This document shows positions 12,801 to 53,469 of a stretch of DNA of 64,000 nucleotides, one piece after another. Source of the DNA: Piscicola geometra (lineage: Eukaryota; Annelida; Clitellata; Hirudinida; Piscicolidae). The position numbers and the translations under genes were made by a program. How positions within the stretch are numbered: the stretch's first letter is position 1; every line of letters starts with the position of its first letter. The DNA lies in the NCBI GenBank assembly GCA_943735955.1, contig OX030963.1, forward strand, positions 8,001,423-8,065,422, in the 5' to 3' direction. The notes below the pieces were generated by a model that was not told the DNA's origin, made no database searches, and saw only the letters and a list, made by a program, of their open reading frames with translations.

Positions 12801-13680
12801 TTACTGCATAGAACTAGGGTTCTCAACCTGTGGGTCGTGTCTGAAGATTTTTAAGTGGTAGCCAAGACTTTCTGAAATTTAGTTGTTTTTTGCAAAAAAT
12901 ATATTGTTTAAACTTGATTTAACGTGGCTCAAATAACTTTGTAATGACTTGGATTCATCAAATAATGCTTTGCTATTTCACACTGATGTGAGATGCTGTT
13001 CTGAGACAAGGTTTTGAAACGTGTTTATGATCTTCGTGATCAATGAAAAACGTTTTTTAATTAACAAGCAAAATTATATTTCAAAACGCTTTTCTTCAAA
13101 AAAAAACAAATTCAACATTATTTTACTTGGTTGAGATTTTTTAAACCTTAAATGAATTAAATCTAACTCTTCAAGGACAAATCCAAAAGGCCAGATCTCT
13201 CAGAGTAAATTCAACATTTCAATAAAAATATAGTTCGGGCTTAGAACTAGACCAATTTAAAACTTAAATGTTTCTGAATTTAAAAAACTTTTTTCGGAGA
13301 AAAAGAAATTGAATAGGTAGCAAAAGAAGCAGCTTTCAATACTTGCTGTCAAAAAGCATTTGAAAAGTTGTCAAAAAGTATTTTTTTTACATATTTCTTA
13401 AATTTACACCATTTGTACTTGCTAAACGTCCGTTAATAACAAAGATGGAACAAGTTCAGAAAAGTTTATTGAGCTCATTTCCAGTGATGCAGCAACAAAT
13501 GGTTTTTCTCAATGCGCTCACATCATTCCGCTTCAAGTGCTTGCAGTCACAAACTATTCTCTGAAATGTAGTTGTTTTTTGCAAAAAATCGAAACTCTTT
13601 TGTTAAATAATTTTTTTTTGGTTTTGAGTTTAATATATTAAAATTTTAGAATCTTAAGTCTTAATAAAAGTTACAATTAA
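12801..13680. other. AT-rich region with a hAT-type terminus
   Basis: At 12813 the sequence GGGTTCTCAACCTGTGGGTC matches the very widespread Charlie/Buster-type hAT end (CAGnGGTTCTCAACCTGTGGGTCGCGACC). No matching right end was found. A 20-bp segment AGTTGTTTTTTGCAAAAAAT occurs twice (about 12882 and 13570). The rest is AT-rich without a frame. It may be part of the same decayed hAT element as the transposase fragment at 14886..15040. Confidence 0.4.
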
Positions 13681-13688
13681 TTAATTAG

Positions 13689-13892
13689 AATGTTTTTAGT
13701 GCGAATGTTGGTTGTTTTGAATCTGTCAAGGAATGGCCGCAGCAGACCAAGATGGCCGCAGGGAATCAAGTGAGCTGCGACATAAAGGAGAAATCCTTCC
13801 ATAGCAGCAGCAGTACCAGCGTTGGCAAGGACTTCTCCTTCACCCTCTTTCACAGCCTCGGCACCAGTGGCAAGACAGAAAATTGAGAAAAA
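13689..13892 (+). other. Possible exon or small frame, uncertain
   Basis: A GC-richer island in AT-rich surroundings holds an open frame from 13689 to a TGA near 13890 that contains MAAGNQVSCDIKEKSF and a Ser-rich stretch followed by VGKDFSFTLFHSLGTSGKTE. No domain is recognised. Part of it (TGTCAAGGAATGGCCGCAGC, near 13724) is also present on the minus strand near 52866..52886, so it may belong to a dispersed repeat and not to a gene. Confidence 0.2.
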
Positions 13893-14082
13893 TGATGATT
13901 GTGTTTTGTTGTTTTGAGGATGATGTGGTTATGATTGTGCTGTGGTATGAGTGTTGGTATTGTGGTGATGATTGAATTTTTTATTGGTGGTGATAGGGAT
14001 TTTTTGGCGGTGATTGTCATTGTGGTGTGGAAAAGGTTGGATTATTGAGGTTGATTGTTTGTTTTTTATATTGAAATTGAGA

Positions 14083-14126
14083 TATATATAAATATATATA
14101 TATTTATTTATTTATATATATATAAT
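14083..14126. repeat. (AT)n-rich stretch
   Basis: Short TATA/TTTA repeat directly 5' of the SINE. From 13893 to 14082 the sequence is GT-rich and otherwise featureless. Confidence 0.8.
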
Positions 14127-14488
14127 TGAGGAGCGGTGATGGCTTAGATGGTAGACGTCGGACTTGCAACTTAAAAGTTGTCTGTTCGAATCCTTGACGA
14201 GCAACCATGAACTATCATATACCTGGTGTATATGATGCGGTGTTTGCGACGTATGCATTGAAAGATGTGTACGTCGTGTGGAGTGGCGCCTTGGCGCATA
14301 AGAACCATGGTTCTCAGAACCATTGTAACATGGCATGCGTCTATCAGGCTGTGAACAGTCTAGACCAAAAAAAATAGATATATATATATATATATATATT
14401 GGGGATATTGGTCTAAAAACCGTTTTATTTAACAAATGTATTTGATGAGCACTTGTGAACTAGATAAAAAGCGCTGTATAAATGCCAG
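14127..14488 (+). mobile_element. tRNA-derived SINE
   Basis: The head has a polymerase III A box TGGCTTAGATGG (14140..14151) and a B box TGTTCGAATCC (14183..14193), 31 bp apart. The anticodon region does not fold as a proper tRNA, so this is a SINE head. The body contains ATATGATGCGGTGTTTGCGA (shared with 11850..11880). The 3' end AAAAAGCGCTGTATAAATGC followed by CAG(TGAT)n resembles the 3' end of LINE-B (AAAGGGCGCTATACAAATTA then TTAG(TGAT)n), suggesting LINE-B supplies its reverse transcriptase. A short (AT)n lies at about 14376..14400. Confidence 0.7.
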
Positions 14489-14873
<385 letters not shown>

Positions 14874-14885
14874 CTCTCTGAAAGT

Positions 14886-15040
14886 CTGTTGCGTCTCTTC
14901 ATGTTTTTTGCCGTAACATTCCTTTGTGAAACAGGTTTCTCAGGTTTATTAGCAATCAAATCTGAGTTTAGAAATAAATTCGATGCTGACAACGATTCAC
15001 GTGTAGCACTTGCAAAAAAACTCCCATAATTTCCGATCTG
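14886..15040 (+). pseudogene. hAT transposase C-terminal fragment (Buster/ZBED5-like)
   Basis: Plus strand frame reads FFAVTFLCETGFSGLLAIKS then EFRNKFDADNDSRVALAKKL and stops near 15029. This is the hATC dimerisation segment of Buster/ZBED5-type transposases (LCESGFS...KNKYRNRL). It lies immediately 3' of the (TGAT)n, so the SINE inserted into this transposase. It is the only coding part left. Confidence 0.65.
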
Positions 15041-15315
15041 GTGAAAATAAAGCAAGAACAGCTTTCTCACTAAAATTTAAACAATTGGAATTTTTAACTT
15101 AAACATTGAAGTTTTAAATTGAGAATAGATGAAGAATTATGTATTTCGAAATTGATAACCAATATTATTGGGCAATTTATTTTGATTACAAATGCGATGA
15201 TTCCGAATCCGGATTCGGGTCTATATCCTCGAATTTGGAAAAGATTCAAATCTGCTGAATCCAACACTAAGGATTCGGTTTAAACGGTTCCAAAAACATT
15301 GTTAACTTTAACCCA
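15041..15315. other. AT-rich spacer
   Basis: Contains GATTCCGAATCCGGATTCGG near 15200 with partly self-complementary GGATTCGG motifs, but no boundaries I can define. Confidence 0.4.
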
Positions 15316-15667
15316 TAAGAGCCCAGTGATCCGAATTCAAATTGGAAAATTAATTAAGTAATCATATATAATAAGTTTGTTGTGTCTGTTAGGGATTATA
15401 GATGCGTTAGCTACACTTTATTTAAATTGGTGCTATAGTTTTTTTACCGTCAATTTTTAAAGTCATGCGAAATCAACATTTTTTGTTTTACTTTTTTGAC
15501 CCAGCAGAAAATAATACGACGCAGTAATTATGCTTTTATTTTGTTGAAAGTATATAATTTTAACCGTAAACAACACAATATACAAAGTTTATTGCTTTTA
15601 ATATACTCCGAATAGCTAAAAATTACATATATATAAGTATATCCGATATCGGATCAGTGGGCTCTTA
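15316..15667. mobile_element. 352-bp MITE
   Basis: Terminal inverted repeats TAAGAGCCCAGTGATCCGA and the complement of TCGGATCAGTGGGCTCTTA match at 18 of 19 positions. CCCA flanks both ends (15312..15315 and 15668..15671). Alternatively the TA at each tip is the target site and the element begins AGAGCCC. No coding. Confidence 0.7.
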
Positions 15668-15777
15668 CCCAGTCATTTGCCTCTAGTTTCATACAAAACT
15701 CTGGGTTTCCATTGGGCCTATATTTTGATATCTAATTGCTTTCATGCGTGGATAAAACTGAAAAATAACCTTTTTTT

Positions 15778-16306
15778 ATGGATGATAATCCTGATATAAT
15801 AATGATAACGGAGGTTCTGGCAAAAAATGTGAAATATAATACATCAATAAATGAATTTAATTTTAGAGGATTTGATACTTTTCCTCACAATTTAACAATA
15901 ACTAATTCAAGGGGTATATTAATATATGTTAAAGATATTTTAAATGCAAAAGAAGTAAAAATGGACGTGGAATATAAAGAAAATATATTTATAAAAATAA
16001 CAATGAAGAATAATGTTTAAATTCTTATTGGATGTATTTATCGAAGTCCATCATCAGATGATATTAACTTAGACAATTTAATTAATTTATTTTACCAAAT
16101 TAATAATATGGAAAAAAACCAATCATTTACGCATATACTAATTACTGGAGATTTTCATTTACCCTGGATAAATTGGTGTGATAAGTTAAGTAAAGATAAA
16201 GTAAGCGAAAAGTTCGTGGAATGCATTAGAGATTGTTTTCTGGAACAATTAGTTGATAAACCTACGAAATTCCTAAACAAACAAAAGCCATCTTTACTAG
16301 ACCTAA
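15778..16306 (+). pseudogene. LINE-C endonuclease fragment
   Basis: Plus strand. The frame 15778..16020 (DDNPDIIMITEVLAKNVKYN) holds the Glu-containing motif of AP-type endonucleases. After a stop, CIYRSPSSDDINLDNLINLF and HILITGDFHLPWINW (Asp-phe motif) follow, then LVDKPTKF...SLLDLI. It ends abruptly at about 16306. Style and base composition match the LINE-C reverse transcriptase copies at 39864 and 56395. The Asn of the usual GDFN motif is His here. Confidence 0.75.
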
Positions 16307-16780
16307 TACCTTGGGCGGCGATCTGCGGAAAATCTTGGGGGGGTCCTCTCCAGGGTTGGAATCAAAGAACCGGTATCGACCAATACAGTACAAGCGATAC
16401 TATTTAGTATTGTTTACTGTAGTGAAAATTATTTTTGTATCAACTAAACATTTTTTTTAAATTTGATACTCAATAAGAATACTTTCTATTGCCACGATTC
16501 GAAGAAAAACAATAGCGATTTTAGTACCCTTTATTATTTGTCATCTATATAAATTCAATTACAACTAGCCATCAACCCATCAAATATATTTTATAAGATC
16601 TTGTTTTCTATTCATTTCTAAGTACAATAGTTTAAAAAAATTACAAATAGATTTAAATTTGCCAAAGTTATAAACAAATAAACATTGGGAGATTTTTTAT
16701 GGCCCACAGTGGGCCATTTAGATAACATGAAATACCCTCTCTGCTTGTCCTCCTGGCCTCTCCCCACAGCTCGTTCAATC
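16307..16780. other. Spacer without recognised feature
   Basis: 16307..16400 is a GC-richer patch, the rest is AT-rich. No gene, inverted repeat or tandem repeat seen. Confidence 0.5.
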
Positions 16781-16850
16781 AATCAATCACTAATAATTTG
16801 TATAGCGCCCTTTACTAAGCGAACAAAAGCGTTCACTCCAATATCCAAAA
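16781..16850 (-). mobile_element. LINE-B/SINE 3' tail fragment
   Basis: CAATCAATCAATCACTAATA followed by ATTTGTATAGCGCCCTTTACTAAG matches the 3' end of LINE-B at 50832..50892 almost base for base. It is fused to the 3' side of the hAT-2 pseudogene. Confidence 0.7.
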
Positions 16851-19139
16851 GACTCCTTCGAATGTCTGACCAACTAGCAAATTCTTCTGCTAGCCTTTTC
16901 AAATCCAGACTGTCAAGTATATCCTGATGTCCATGACAAACGGCCAGTGAATCCAAACGAGGCTGTGTCGTATATGCACGCAACCAAGTCTTGAGACACC
17001 GCAAAGCACTAAAAGATCTTTGTGCAGTACATGACGTTGTTGGACACACAAGCACCAACTTGATAAATTTATCAACTTAAGGAAACAGATGTCTGGCTTC
17101 CGGGATCATAGCTTGCATAATTCTTTGCGTTTGTGATAAAGTTCTGTCTTCATTCTGGTCTTTAAACATAGCTAACTGTGAACAAAGACCAGTTTCATTT
17201 AACTCACGATACTGCTTGCAAATATCATGGTTCACTTCACCAGTTAGCAACATTGTCTCCAGCTGCAAGTATGAACGCAAACCAGGAAAACCTCGATCAA
17301 ACCTTTCTGTGAGTTGCATGAATGCAACGTCTATGACAGCGTAATATGCTAAACGATAATGTTTCAAATGCCAAAACCATACTGTTGACATCTCTGAAAA
17401 TGGCGTTAAACTGTTCATCTGATCGTAGGTGAAGCAGTTTTTGAACAACTGAATCAGTTGCTGCAACCATTCCACTGAACTTTGCGCTTGCTGACTGCAA
17501 CGTAGAGACCGACCGAAATTCGGTTCGGTTTCGGTTTCGGCGCCGAAATTGGCAATTTTCTTAGTTTCGGCAATTTTTCGGTTTCGGTCGAATCTAATTT
17601 TACAATTTCGGCAATTTTTCGGTTTCGGCCGAAAATAATTTTGTAATTTCGGTTCAATTTCGGTTTCGGCCAAAATGGATCTCAAATTTACCGAAAAACC
17701 GAAATTTTAATTTATTTATATAGTTTATCTGATATATCTGTATCTTCAATCGAACTATTAAGTTAGGATTTGATTCTCTATTAGATCTATTAGTTATCGG
17801 GGTTGATTGATTTATGGGTGTCATCAGACTACTTATTCGAATAACATATACAAGCATCTGGAACAACGATCATGTATTTGAAATTTAAGTAAATTGGCAT
17901 ACGTTCAATGATGATATTTAACAAAACTTTTTTTAAGCAAATTCTATTTCTTAAAACATTTGTTTAAAAAAATGTTTTTGTCAAAAGTAAGTACCTGTAT
18001 ATCCTCAATCGAACTCGAATTATTAACTTTGGGTTCGATTCTCTTCTCTATTAAATATCTTTTAGATATCGTGGTTAATTGATTTATTGGTGACATAAGA
18101 CTAATTGTTTGAATAACATATACACGCATGCGTAATTCTAGATATCCCTTCTTTGAAAAACACTATATATAAGTCGAAAGAACGAGAAGATTTGGCTTCG
18201 ATTAATTAATTCAAAAATAAATTGTGAAAATGTCGTTGAATCCTATTTGGAAGTTTTTTACAAAAATTCATTCTGACCAAAGCAAAGCCTGTCAACAACA
18301 AAAAATTTTTGTTGTTGAAAAACTTTTATTTTTTTGGCTTAAAATATACGCTTGTTTGTATTTACTTATTTAACTGGCATTGTCATCGTTACATACTATT
18401 TTTCCGTTTTTAATAAAAGTTGGGAAAATGTTCGGTTTCGGCCGAAAATCTGATTAAAATTTCGGTTTAATTTCGGTTTCGGCCGAAATATAAATATCTG
18501 TTTCGGTCGGTCTCTACTGCAACTATTTGTTTAACTGTTCCAAAAGTGAAAACACTAAAACAACTACCTTGAGGGCCAGTGAGGTAGTGCCCTGTTGAAA
18601 AAAAGTTTCAAGCCTTTCAGCTGTTTCAGATTCCAAGCTATCAAGTACCATTTCACAATGTGCAAGAGCAGAAGATACTGTAAAAACTCTGGTCAGTCTT
18701 CTTGTAGAACTAAAAAATTTATACTATACTTTTTATTCAGTGGCTCATCAGGAAAGTCAATTATAAGAGACACTAAAGCATCACTAAACTGCTTCTTGAC
18801 CTTCCCTGAACGATTGTTAAAAGCACCTAACTCTTGGACAAACTGAAGTGAAGTGAATTGCTCACAAAGGGATTTGCGGCAGCTGTGTGCTGGGCAACAA
18901 GATTTGCACAGTGTGCAGAACAGTGGAAAAACAATGGAAGTGGATGCTCACTGCTGATAATAGCCTCACAATCATTATATCGGCCGTTCATGTTAGCAGC
19001 GCCGTCTTAAGTCTGAGCACTTAGTTTTTCTATAGGTAGCATAATTCTGATCAGAACATCTTTTACTAAAGCAGATAATGTTTTTCCGATCGTATCTGGT
19101 GGGCTGAATAAACCAATAAACATTAACATTCAGAGCTTC
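16851..19139 (-). pseudogene. hAT-2 transposase (ZMYM/P52rIPK-like), interrupted
   Basis: Minus strand relic. From 5' to 3': KEFEEALNVNVYWFIQPTRY (19100-19140), a degenerate DGAANMNGRY-like Asp motif near 18980, HCSAHCANLVA-like stretch, then FVQELGAFNNRSGKVKKQFS (18780-18850). A hAT-1 derivative (17503..18516) interrupts it. It resumes with SVEWLQQLIQLFKNCFTYDQ, continues to IMQAMIPEARHLFP, a stop at 17077, and ends with LVCPTTSCTAQRSFSALRCL (16990-17050), the hATC motif with Ser-x-x-Arg-Ser-Phe-Ser. The Glu normally found before RSFS is Gln here. It resembles domesticated-looking hAT families such as P52rIPK/ZMYM1, but stops and frameshifts show a dead transposon. Confidence 0.75.
17503..18516 (+). 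mobile_element. hAT-1 deletion derivative, copy 1
   Basis: 1,014 bp with ends TAGAGACCGACCGAAA and TTTCGGTCGGTCTCTA. Flanks CTGCAACG and CTGCAACT agree at 7 of 8 positions. It keeps the hAT-1 5' region up to the BED start (GCAAAGCCTGT, 18281..18291), then jumps to the 3' UTR through a short palindrome CAACAACAAAAA/TTTTTGTTGTTG. No coding capacity. It sits inside the hAT-2 transposase. Confidence 0.95.
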
Positions 19140-19712
19140 CTCAAACTCCTTGGATACCAGGAGGATCGGAGGGATGGGGGGAAGGGAACTAGTAAAGAGG
19201 ATCCAACAAAGGGGAAGACAGGAATGGGGGAATAAGATAGAGGAAAGTGAAAGATTGAAAAGGTACCGTGAGGAGAAGTCAGAAAGCAGGAAGTTGGAAA
19301 AATATGTAGATGGTTCAGATGGAGCGAAAGTTAGGATGATGTGTAGGGGGGATAGTTTGATACAATACATACAATACAAGTTTGACGGTTAGGAATAATG
19401 AAATTGTTCGCTGGAAGTATGAGAAGGAGGATAGGAAGTGTGTTTGTGGGGAGGAAGAGAATGAGAGGCACATTTTGCTGGAGTGTGGGTTGTATGAAGA
19501 GTGGAGAGAAGAATGGCTGACGGTCTGGAGAAGGAGCGTGGAGAACAGGACCCGATGGAAGGGGTCCTTGGATACCAGGATGATCGGAGGATGGAAGAAG
19601 TGGTGATGAGAAGTGTGGGTGCAATTTGAAGACCGAGGGAAAAGAGAGAAAGGGGGAGATGAAGAAAAATATATAGATTGTCGAGACAAAGGCACTATAA
19701 AGACTACTACTA
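19140..19712 (+). mobile_element. LINE-D 3' fragment
   Basis: Plus strand, closely similar to 60940..61470. It encodes LVKRIQQRGRQEWGNKIEES and, after a break, KYEKEDRKCVCGEEENERHI with the C-x-C...H...C zinc knuckle of LINE C-termini. It ends GGCACTATAAAGACTACTAC and an (ACT)n tail, as in the long copy. The first 25 bp (CCTTGGATACCAGGAGGATC) repeat a segment found again at 19566, so the 5' junction is rearranged. Confidence 0.88.
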
Positions 19713-20265
19713 CTACTACTATTTATTTTATTATTTAAGCTTGCTATTTTTTGTGTTGGTGAAGATTTTGAAGAGTTTGGAGGAGATATAGACTCTATAT
19801 TAAATTAAATTATATTATATTATAGAAGAGTTTGATTTTGGTTTCCTAATTTTGTTGATGAATAATGTATTTCGTAATTTTGTATAGACTCGAGTGGTGA
19901 TTTGAGAACGGATTTCAAAAAGTTGTGATGATGATCAGTAGGCTAATCTAAATGAAGTCATAGTTTATTTATCTAAGATAAAAAAGGTTGAAAATATTTA
20001 GACTTAGCCAAATTATTTATAAAATAAAAACCTATAATTAATTTGAAAAAGTTAATATTAAAAAGTAATTAATAGTAAGTTAAGACGAGTGAAAAACACG
20101 CCATGTTGTTAGCATAGCCATGGTTACAATGTAACCGTTACATTAAAAAACATGTTACAAATTGTTTTAGACTGTTTAGGATCTCATAATATTTATATTT
20201 TTTTCTTAGTTTCGAGAATGATTAGGTAACTGTCCGAATACTATGCATTTTATTTTTAATTATAA
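19713..20265. other. AT-rich spacer
   Basis: No gene or repeat boundary recognised. Confidence 0.5.
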
Positions 20266-20362
20266 TTTCATTTTATTATTAATTATAATTGCAACTTATT
20301 ATTAATTATAATTGCAACTTATTATTAATTATAATTGCAACCTATTATTAATTATAATTGTT
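20266..20362. repeat. 23-bp tandem repeat, about four copies
   Basis: Unit TTATTATTAATTATAATTGC + AAC, four nearly identical copies. Confidence 0.85.
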
Positions 20363-21093
20363 AGTTTTAATTTAAACAATTGATTTTTTTCGAAACATGA
20401 GCCCTAAGCATTTTTTTCTGGTTGAGCACAGTATAGCAGAGGAACAGCCAGTCTTTCCTAGAGGCAGGCACATTTGCCGTTGATTGAGTGGCCATGCAAG
20501 TCGTAATCGTCAAGTTGCAGGAGAGGACAAAACTGCTTGCTGGCGTCTTGTTGCTGACATCAGGTCACGAAATGCGAGCATGGTGTCGCAAGCGTTCCAA
20601 GGCGAAAGGTCCACAATTTAACTTGAGAAATCATCGAATTTCATTCAACTGCATATAAGCGCTTTCTTCACTCTCGATGTTGCTTATCCTTTTCAAGAAA
20701 GACTAGTTTTAAACGAAGACATCTGTCAAGAATTTAATGTGCGTACAACCGATCAAAAACTCAATGCAATGAATGATAAGGTTACAAATGTGATAACTGC
20801 AATTAGAATAATAGAATGGTCGTATTGATGAAATGCACAAACGGATGAATGGATGAAAATCATTCTGAAAATAGAACCGATGAGAATGAAGGAGCGAAAT
20901 GAAGAGATGACTGACAAGAGGCCCACGAGATGATGATGCAAGAACACAAGTCGAAGAAGTCTCCAGGTGATTTGCAATCCTCTACCCACCCATCCTCCCC
21001 ATCCATCTCTCCTCACGCTATCCTTAACCCACACTCCCCTCTTCTCCACTCTACCACTCCACCACTTCTACTCCCCCCCCCCCGCTCCGTCCC
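20363..21093 (-). other. Probable 3' UTR and downstream region of the BTBD10-like gene
   Basis: From the stop at 21094 down to about 20740 there is no other feature, and the minus strand has ATTAAA at 20733..20738 as a possible polyadenylation signal. A G/C homopolymer lies near 21076. The part 20400..20730 is of mixed composition and unassigned. Confidence 0.3.
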
Positions 21094-50231
<29,138 letters not shown>

Positions 50232-50821
50232 TGTGAACACAAATTCAAAAAAATCAATTATCTTTTGGAAACCAATAGTGTAAACTTTTGATATATTTAC
50301 TTTGTAATTTTTATTAACTTTTTTTATGCTTTGGTATAGTTCTGGTTTGTCTTTTACTCATGGTGTATTATTTATTTTTGACTACGAAATATCTAAAAAC
50401 GAAAGTCAATAAAAGTGAAAGATGTTTGTTGTTTCCTATTCATTAATCAATAGTTCATTTACGTTTTAGTCATTTTTTTATACTTATAAATGCAAAAATA
50501 CTCTAATTTGACATGAACACAATAGGTATATATTTTTGCCTAGAATGGAGAAAATACATTTTCTAGGCAGGATTTTAGTGGTTTACTTTGGAAAGCGTAC
50601 TCATAATTTATGCAAATGAGATTAACGATTAACATAGACAATTTTCCAATGTTTAAATCGCTGTGTGGTAATAAAACGGTATTGCTAACAGGCAAAATAA
50701 AATACTTTAAATTAATAAGATTTTTTCTCATATTAGTTTAGTTTAGAGAGTTGAAAACCACGCAGATCTTTTAACTTCTATAATATTACTAGTAAAACAT
50801 TTTGCTGATGACTTTTATTGC
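50232..50821. other. Upstream region of the BTBD10-like gene
   Basis: AT-rich, no TATA box at a plausible distance, no CpG-rich segment. Nothing else recognised. Confidence 0.5.
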
Positions 50822-51880
50822 TCTGCCCAAAAATATCAATCAATCAATCAATCACTAATAATTTGTATAGCGCCCTTTACTAAGTGAACAAAAGCGCTCA
50901 GCCATCACGTCCCAAACAAGTACGTCTTCAGGCCTCGACGGAAAGTTATGAGTGACTTAGTTGAAGTTAAAGAAGAAGGTAAAGAATTCCATAAAAGAGG
51001 ACCACAGTAAGAAAAAGAACGTTTAGCAAAAGAGTGTTTAACTGGAAAACGAAAAGAACGATTAAAGGTGGATGATCTTAGACCAGATTTAGGGGGTTGT
51101 TTAATTAGATTTTTAAGATAGATTGGAGCATTACAGTTATGAATTTTAAACATATTTAGGCATATTTTAAAAGTCACTCTAGATCTCAAAGGTAGCCAAT
51201 GTAACAAACGAAGATAAGGAGAAATGTGAGAAAACTTAGGAGCACGAGCAACAAGACGAGCAGCACAATTGAAGGTTTTATTTAGAGGAGCCAAAGTAGT
51301 ATTAGGGAGACCATAGTAAAGAGAGTTGCAATAATCAATCCTGGACAGAACTAGAGAAGATACAAGAAGTTGTAGGGTAGGATCATCGAGAAAAGGAAGA
51401 AGCTGTTTAATACGACGAATGTGGAAGTAGCAAGATTTAGAGAGAGATAGAATTTGAGGAGCTAAAGACAAGTTAGAATAAAAAATAAAACCAAGGCTAC
51501 GAATAGAAGATGAAGGGTTTAGAGAGAGTGAAGAGGGGGGAGGCAAAACTAAAGAAGGAAGAGATAGTAAAGACTTTGATTTTTTATTGAAATATATGAG
51601 TTCAAATTTGTCCGGATTAAGTTTGAGAAACATAGAAGAAGCCCAAGAGATTATAGATTGAAGACAGAGAGTTATTTTATCAACAGTAAGGTCAAGAGAA
51701 GAGTCAGTAAAAGATCTATAAATATAGGAGTCGTCAGCATAAATTTGACTGTTTAGAGAAGATGACGAAATAATATTAGGTAGTTCCGAGGTATAAAGAA
51801 TAAAAAGTAAGGGACCAAGAATTGAGCCCTGTGGAACACCATAAGATAAAGAAACAGAAGAAGATAAATATAAAGCTAAA
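50822..51880 (-). mobile_element. LINE-B copy with 3' end
   Basis: Minus strand. An open frame of 242 residues (50905..51633) covers the C-terminal part of the transcriptase: LNPDKFELIYFNKKSKSLL, RRIKQLLPFLDDPTLQLLVS, LSRIDYCNSLYYGLPNTTLA and the end LITFRRGLKTYLFGT. Upstream in another frame lie YGVPQGSILGPLLF and QIYADDSYIYRSF (YADD, about 51740). 5'-truncated at about 51880. The 3' end reads GAGCGCTTTTGTTCACTTAG, AAAGGGCGCTATACAAATTA and then (TGAT)3, the tail shared with the SINE. Confidence 0.88.
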
Positions 51881-52978
51881 ACTTTTTATTAAACAATTTA
51901 GCAAAATATATACCAGATTTGACATTACTGAGTAAAATTATAATTAATTACACAAAAAATTATTCGTAAAAGAAGTAAAAAAAGCCTAATTTATTGTTCA
52001 TTTTACGATATATCTTGCCTCAGATAGTTTGCCGAAATATATATCGTGAACTATCATATAACTTTAAAAAAAAAATGAAAAAAGAAGTAAAAGAAGCCTC
52101 AGTTATTGTTCATTTTACGATATATCTCGCCTCGGATAGTTTGCCGAAATCTAAATTAATATGGCCGCTTTTTGTTATTGTAAGAAACCAACAATCAGCT
52201 GATTCAAGAAATAAATAAACATTGCCATCAGCTGTTTTTTATATTGCTATGTCTATGCTTCCGAGTACGCTTTCCAAAGTATCCCTTGAAACATGAACCC
52301 TAATTTATTCAGAAATATAGAAATCCGTTTTGGAGTTACTATTATTAGTTTTCAGATATACAGATATGTAATCATATGTAATCATAAACAATAACAATCG
52401 AGTCATATTTAAAAGTAAACCAAGTTATGCCAGAATTTCACCAAATCAATCGATTAATCTATTACATAAGTTTTTCCTCATGGATACATTTAAATAAGAC
52501 TCGAAAACAAAAGCATCAACATCAACAAAAGTATAGAAAAAGTAGCATAAACGACAAATAAAATATTAATAAATATGAATAAAATTTATGTACTAAAATT
52601 AACTTAATCCTTAAGGTCCTTTTACACAAAAATGGACTAATATAAAAAATCCTAAAAATAAAATATAAAAAATTCTAAAAAAGTGTTTAAAATTTTTTAC
52701 ATGTTGAAAATTAATAAAAAAAAGTACAAATTATTTTTTTCAAAATAACTGTCTAACGGACTAAAATAATTTAATATATCGCATTACGTTAAAAACTTAT
52801 TTTAAAAAAAGTAAAATAGAATAAAAGGTCTTCAAGAAGAGATTTTCATGGTAAGAAACATTGGTTTGCTGCGGCCATTCCTTGACAAATAGAAGACATG
52901 AATAATCTGGAGGAAGAAGTGCTAGGGCTTCAAATTGAGCACTAGTGCAAAGCTTGCAAGCACCCACTGGCTACCTCT
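51881..52978. repeat. AT-rich region with a 105-bp tandem duplication
   Basis: 51965..52035 and 52085..52150 are duplicates (AAGAAGTAAAA...GCCT, then TTATTGTTCATTTTACGATA and TAGTTTGCCGAAAT). The rest of the region is AT-rich. Near 52866..52886 the complement of TGTCAAGGAATGGCCGCAGC (see 13724) occurs. Confidence 0.6.
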
Positions 52979-53469
52979 TAGAGGTCGGACCAGGTACCCG
53001 ATCTGATCGAGTACCCGCGGGTACCCACGGGACTCCCGCGGGAACGGGAATGAAAATTAATTTCGGGACGGGAAAAGTCGAAAACCAGGAATAGGTTTTC
53101 GGGAAGGGAACGGGAATCTACATTCAAATCGGGAACGGGAAAATACGGGAACGGGAAAAACGGAAATAAAAGTTATTGGGAGTGGATTCTTTAACAATGA
53201 TTTTTCAGCAAACTTCTAAGTATGGAAATCTCTATTTCATCGATACTCCGTACTTGAAATAAGTATTAAATGCAATAAAAAATTTTAAACGAAACCTCTA
53301 TTGCCAATGGCAAAATCTCCAACACTACATTTGAAGTTGTTATGGCGAGTCCACATTTTAGGGTGATTAGAACAAATGGGTGATGATGAAATCAAAATGG
53401 TCAGTTATATTATTTTTATTTTATAAATTAATACTTTGAATTTGAATGATTAATTTTCAAATGATTGCT

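Noticed and set aside
14127..14200. A tRNA gene
   Set aside because: A and B boxes are present, but the anticodon arm and acceptor stem do not pair, and the sequence continues into a SINE body and TGAT tail.
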